From Cymodocea nodosa (taxonomy: Eukaryota; Streptophyta; Magnoliopsida; Alismatales; Cymodoceaceae): a DNA stretch of 64,000 bases. Positions within the stretch are counted from its first letter, which is position 1. Every line of letters begins with the position of its first letter. The translations under genes and the position numbers were made by a program. The notes under the pieces are model-generated. The model was not told where the DNA came from. It saw nothing but the letters and a program-made list of their open reading frames with translations, and did not search any database. Shown here piece after piece: positions 60,942 through 64,000 of the stretch. Location: positions 3,224,001 to 3,288,000 of the forward strand of contig JAZBRI010000004.1 in NCBI GenBank assembly GCA_036874045.1, written 5' to 3'.

Positions 60942-61202
60942 GTTATATTCCCCACTTGTTAGTTAGATTAGTTAGATTTTAGTTGCAACTATCTGAACAA
61001 AATATTGTAATACAAGTATAAATAATACATAAGGGCATCTCAAAATGGCCCATCATTGAATGCCCATCTCACATGTAGATCTCAGTCTACTGAAGGAATC
61101 CTTTCGGCCCATCAAAAGGTCAATGAGGTTCACCTCCCACATACCATCGACCAGATCACTATTGACAATGTTTTCATGCATGTTTCGATTGGAAACGTGA
61201 CA
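60942..61202 (+). repeat. Left LTR of the gag-only element
   Basis: Shares with the right LTR the ordered phrases CCACTTGTTAGTTAGA, TATCTGAACAAAATATTGTA, ATACAAGTATAAATAATACA, TGAATGCCCATC or TCGAATGCCCATC, and ACATGTAGATCTCAGTCTAC. A short internal duplication (TTAGATTAGTTAGA) is present only here. It ends TGACA. Confidence 0.88.
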
Positions 61203-61243
61203 ATGATATCAAAGCTGATAACAATGTTGAATGTAGCCACCTG

Positions 61244-61681
61244 ATGGTTTCTATCAAGGAGGGGATCTCACCCCAAACCCCATCAAGAGCAATCTTTCCG
61301 GTTTACCAGGGCAAGGACAACTGCTGGATGATGCAAGTGAACAGATTCTTTAACTTTTATAAAATTCCAGAACACCAAAAAACTCAATATGTTGTGTTGT
61401 ATCTGGAAGGAGATTCAATCCGATCGTATCATCAGTATGAGACATCTCTTCAAGGTCATGCATGGAAACAGTTCAAAAAAGAATTGGTACAACAGTTCAG
61501 AGGTGATGGCAAATACATGAAGCAAGAAAGAGGCAACCAGCATTCCCCTCCCCTCCATTGCTCTGGTGGCCACCAATCAGCAGATTCTTTCACCACCACA
61601 AGATCCGATCAACCATTGCTCTCTTTATGTCACCATTGCAATTGCCACCACAAAAGCCCCCAAGACCCTCTCACTTTGTGA
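61244..61681 (+). CDS. Gag-like protein of the LTR element
   Basis: An open frame of 145 codons begins 41 bp after the LTR. Residues about 22-90 follow the retrotransposon gag pattern: FPVYQGKDNCWMMQVNRFF, a helical YKIPEHQKTQYVVLYLEG, SYHQYETSLQGHAWKQFKKEL and VQQF. The zinc knuckle and everything downstream are absent, and the last 50 codons look like low-complexity His/Ser/Pro-rich sequence (CHHCNCHHKSP). It may be a shortened gag still recognised by related elements. Confidence 0.6.
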   Translation: MVSIKEGISPQTPSRAIFPVYQGKDNCWMMQVNRFFNFYKIPEHQKTQYVVLYLEGDSIRSYHQYETSLQGHAWKQFKKELVQQFRGDGKYMKQERGNQHSPPLHCSGGHQSADSFTTTRSDQPLLSLCHHCNCHHKSPQDPLTL

Positions 61682-61876
61682 AGGATGGTGTATTGGACAA
61701 AAATGAGAAAAAGAAGTGGGGGACTTCGTTGGAATTACATGAAGGTCTAGTCAAAGGTACAATCTCCAAAGATACCAGGAAGAAAGAATGTGGGAGCTTC
61801 TTCTGGCTGGATCAAGGCTGTTGAGAGGAGAAAGAGGGGCCGACAACAGTTAGGAAATGATGGGACATGAGTTGCC

Positions 61877-62194
61877 GTGTTACCACTGCCACAGCCACCA
61901 TCACCACCATGGAAGTCCCCAAGATCCTCTCACTCTATCTTCATGAATATTATTTTGGTAGTTACCGAATGTGCTCTTTGGTCCAATACAGGTGGACTTG
62001 GAGATCTTGCTAGGACTTTATCAAAGATTTCAGCTAAGCAAGCTCACCAAGATTTTGAGTTAATAGATTTATCACAGCATTACAGAGGCATTTTGAAAAT
62101 CTATAACACTGAAGGGTACAGATGGAATTACATGGAGGATAATGGGATGAATGAGAACAATGATGGAGCACAGTTGGATGAGTTGTACAAGTAA
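61877..62194 (+). pseudogene. Starch-synthase-like segment inside the LTR element
   Basis: The open frame 61877-62194 contains MNIILVVTECALWSNTGGLG followed by DLARTLSK. This resembles the N-terminal start of the starch/glycogen synthase glucosyltransferase domain, normally V..E..PWSKTGGLGDV..LP.AL. The Lys of KTGGL that binds ADP-glucose is Asn. After about 30 residues the resemblance ends. It may be a captured host exon or a chance match to a short motif. An upstream phrase with CCCCCAAGACCCTCTCACT (about 61656) recurs at about 61917 as CCCCAAGATCCTCTCACT, so local duplication also shaped this part. Confidence 0.35.
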
Positions 62195-63778
62195 TGTGGG
62201 AAAAGGTGGCTTGTGTATAACAGCAATAGAGAAATGGGCTTGAACATAAAGTATTTGTGGAGATGGGTGACTGCAACTTGGGTGTCAAGAGTTTGATGGT
62301 TCAGCATTCAAAGGACGGTCTTTCACTACCATAACAAGCACCTAAATTCTACACCTAGCCCATTCCACACTGGGCTTTGGATATTGGAGTTTCTTGTAGC
62401 ACAAATGGTCCTCATCATAGTCTCCATCTTCTATGGTGACATCATCATGATCACATGGTCCAATCCCTCCACCATTGTAAGCAATTGCAAGGCATCAATT
62501 ATGACGACCATGACGTCATTCATGTCAGATGGGATTTTGTTCTTCATGTAGAATATGGAAATCCTCAACATTTGAGATGGTGGTTGGGTTGAGTGGAGAA
62601 CAACTTCAAGTTAGATTGAGGTGGCAATCGATGATCATCACCATGGTGAAGTTGGCAGTTGTCTAATGGATGTGCCACCAATGTTGCTAGCCATGGCGGA
62701 ATGTACTAGAAGGTCGTCATTGTGATTGAGAACGAAAGCAATGATACCAATGGAGAAGAAAATTGGTGTTGTGCCTCCAACAACTATTAGTTCCACTAGC
62801 TTCTAATCAAAGGTCGAGAACGAGTAATGTGATGATGATGACCATTGAGAGTGAGGAATTGAAGAGACACTCAAGGAGGAAGGTGGAGGTCACATCAGCC
62901 ATTAGCAAGGAGATCATGAAGATCCATCACCAAAAGCACCACCAGACCTATATCAACCACTACAACAACCCCTTGGAGCAGCTTGAAGAGGTCATGGCCA
63001 AGGGTGACTTATCCAAGGTTGTCGACCTCCAAGGTGCCATCAAGTTTCATGGGGGAGGGTCATGTGAGCCACTCCATTTTTTGAAAGAATCTGGCACCTG
63101 AAGGAGAGGGAGGTGGTGGGCCTCCACATGGCTTTTCTTGGTTGGGCTATAGACACTAGCTTCAACTCAATGAAGGCTCTCTTGAAGAAATTGAATGCTA
63201 AGAGTGCTGCATTACGAGGTTCAAGATGGGTGTGGCTCATTTATGATAAAGAGATAAAGAATCTTAGCATTGAAGCCACCGTTAATCAAGATCCCTTGGT
63301 GACCAAAGGATTAAGGTTAGTGTCATTGTCGAGGATTGAGGTATGGGAGCATGCTTATTATTGTTAGTACAAAAATGTGAGACAGGACTACTTTAAGTAT
63401 ATCTAGGATGTGGAAATATGCATTATTTACTATATTGTGCATTTTCCATGTAGTTTAGAGATGCAAGAGGTTTTCCACTAGAGCTCCTTTCTTACGAAGC
63501 TCAAAGGCCTAAGATGTTTTACACCAAAGTTCCATCATATCCTTCTTCTTTCACTACCCTTCCACATCCAAAATAGTCCAGGTTGACATGGAGTAATCAG
63601 AGACCCACTAGCAATCTCGATAGAACTTGGAACTTAAGAATTGAGAATTCAGCACCAATTAAAGAAGTTGCTAGAATGTTGATCAGGGTTGTGTTAGTTG
63701 CATCCATGGAGTCTTAGAACCTGAAGCAGCCTCCAAACCCAATAGTGGCAATACTTGCACCAATTAAGGGAGGAGGAA

Positions 63779-64000
63779 TGTTATATTGCCCACTTGTTAG
63801 TTAGATTTTAGTGGTAACTATCTGAACAAAATATTGTAATACAAGTATAAATAATACATACTAAAAATGGCCCACCATCGAATGCCCATCCCACATGTAG
63901 ATCTCAGTCTACTAAGGAAGTCCTTTTGGCCTACTAGAAAGGTCATTGAGGTTTACCTCCCATATACCATCGGCCAGACCACCAATGGCGATGTTTCCAT
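63779..64000 (+). repeat. Right LTR, truncated by the window
   Basis: Begins TGTTATATTGCCCACTTG after a purine-rich tract and matches the left LTR up to the window end, with scattered substitutions. Confidence 0.88.

Larger units (their letters stand above)
60942..64000 (+). mobile_element. Non-autonomous LTR retrotransposon with gag, 3' end outside window
   Basis: The left LTR is at 60942-61202 (about 261 bp) and the matching LTR begins at 63779 and runs past the window end. The right copy starts TGTTATATTGCC; the left starts GGTTATATTCCC, so its terminal T is mutated. Next to the left LTR a primer site resembling initiator tRNA-Met (TGATATCAAAGCTGATA, about 61204) follows, and a purine tract (AAGGGAGGAGGAA) lies just before the right LTR. 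The 2.6 kb interior encodes a gag-like ORF but I see no protease, RT or integrase. It therefore depends on another element. No target duplication can be checked because the right end is cut off. Confidence 0.85.

Noticed and set aside
1-64000. CRISPR array, prokaryotic operons, phage or defence island
   Set aside because: No spaced direct-repeat array and no bacterial gene layout; everything recognisable is plant nuclear.

Overview
This window is nuclear DNA from a flowering plant. The main evidence is spliced genes with GT..AG introns, plant-specific families (CIPK kinase, a PP2C-60-like phosphatase, a plant-type TAG glycosylase) and typical plant transposons (copia, PIF/Harbinger, RTE LINE, Au-type SINE, a small LTR element with gag). 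GC-rich intronless or first-exon coding sequence set in AT-rich intergenic DNA suggests a monocot, but that is an inference.

Layout. 1-0.63 kb: a partial or decayed F-box-associated-like ORF. 0.63-8.2 kb: AT-rich gene-poor DNA. 8.3-12.6 kb (+): a five-exon DNA-3-methyladenine glycosylase I-like gene, 388 aa. 13.99-15.14 kb (-): a two-exon Myb/SANT-like gene, 350 aa. 17.9-19.0 kb (+): a 5'-truncated RTE LINE. 20.0-20.6 kb: a degenerate GC-rich minisatellite. 21.3-24.0 kb (+): a decayed PIF/Harbinger element with Myb-like ORF1 and transposase. 24.95-26.61 kb (-): an intronless CIPK gene with a TATA box and three overlapping upstream ORFs. 26.6-35.8 kb: non-coding DNA with microsatellites. 35.81-about 55.5 kb (-): one large PP2C gene whose ten coding exons join in frame to 353 aa. 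Its 12.6 kb second coding-region intron holds an Au-type SINE, a stray MBD-like exon, a Harbinger remnant split by a copia element (44150-49246, 5-bp target duplication), and a second copia remnant in the opposite orientation. 58.25-58.59 kb (-): a DUF2279/YfiM-like small membrane protein gene. 60.94 kb to the window end: a non-autonomous LTR element with a gag-like ORF and a short starch-synthase-like segment.

The host genes do not form a pathway. CIPK and PP2C both belong to phosphorylation signalling, and some CIPKs bind PP2Cs through their PPI motif, but nothing here links these two. The most informative structures are the nested insertions inside the PP2C intron, a 247-bp-period duplication that copies a PP2C splice donor, the uORF cluster on CIPK, and the altered active-site positions of the glycosylase. 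I found no clearly new multi-gene system.
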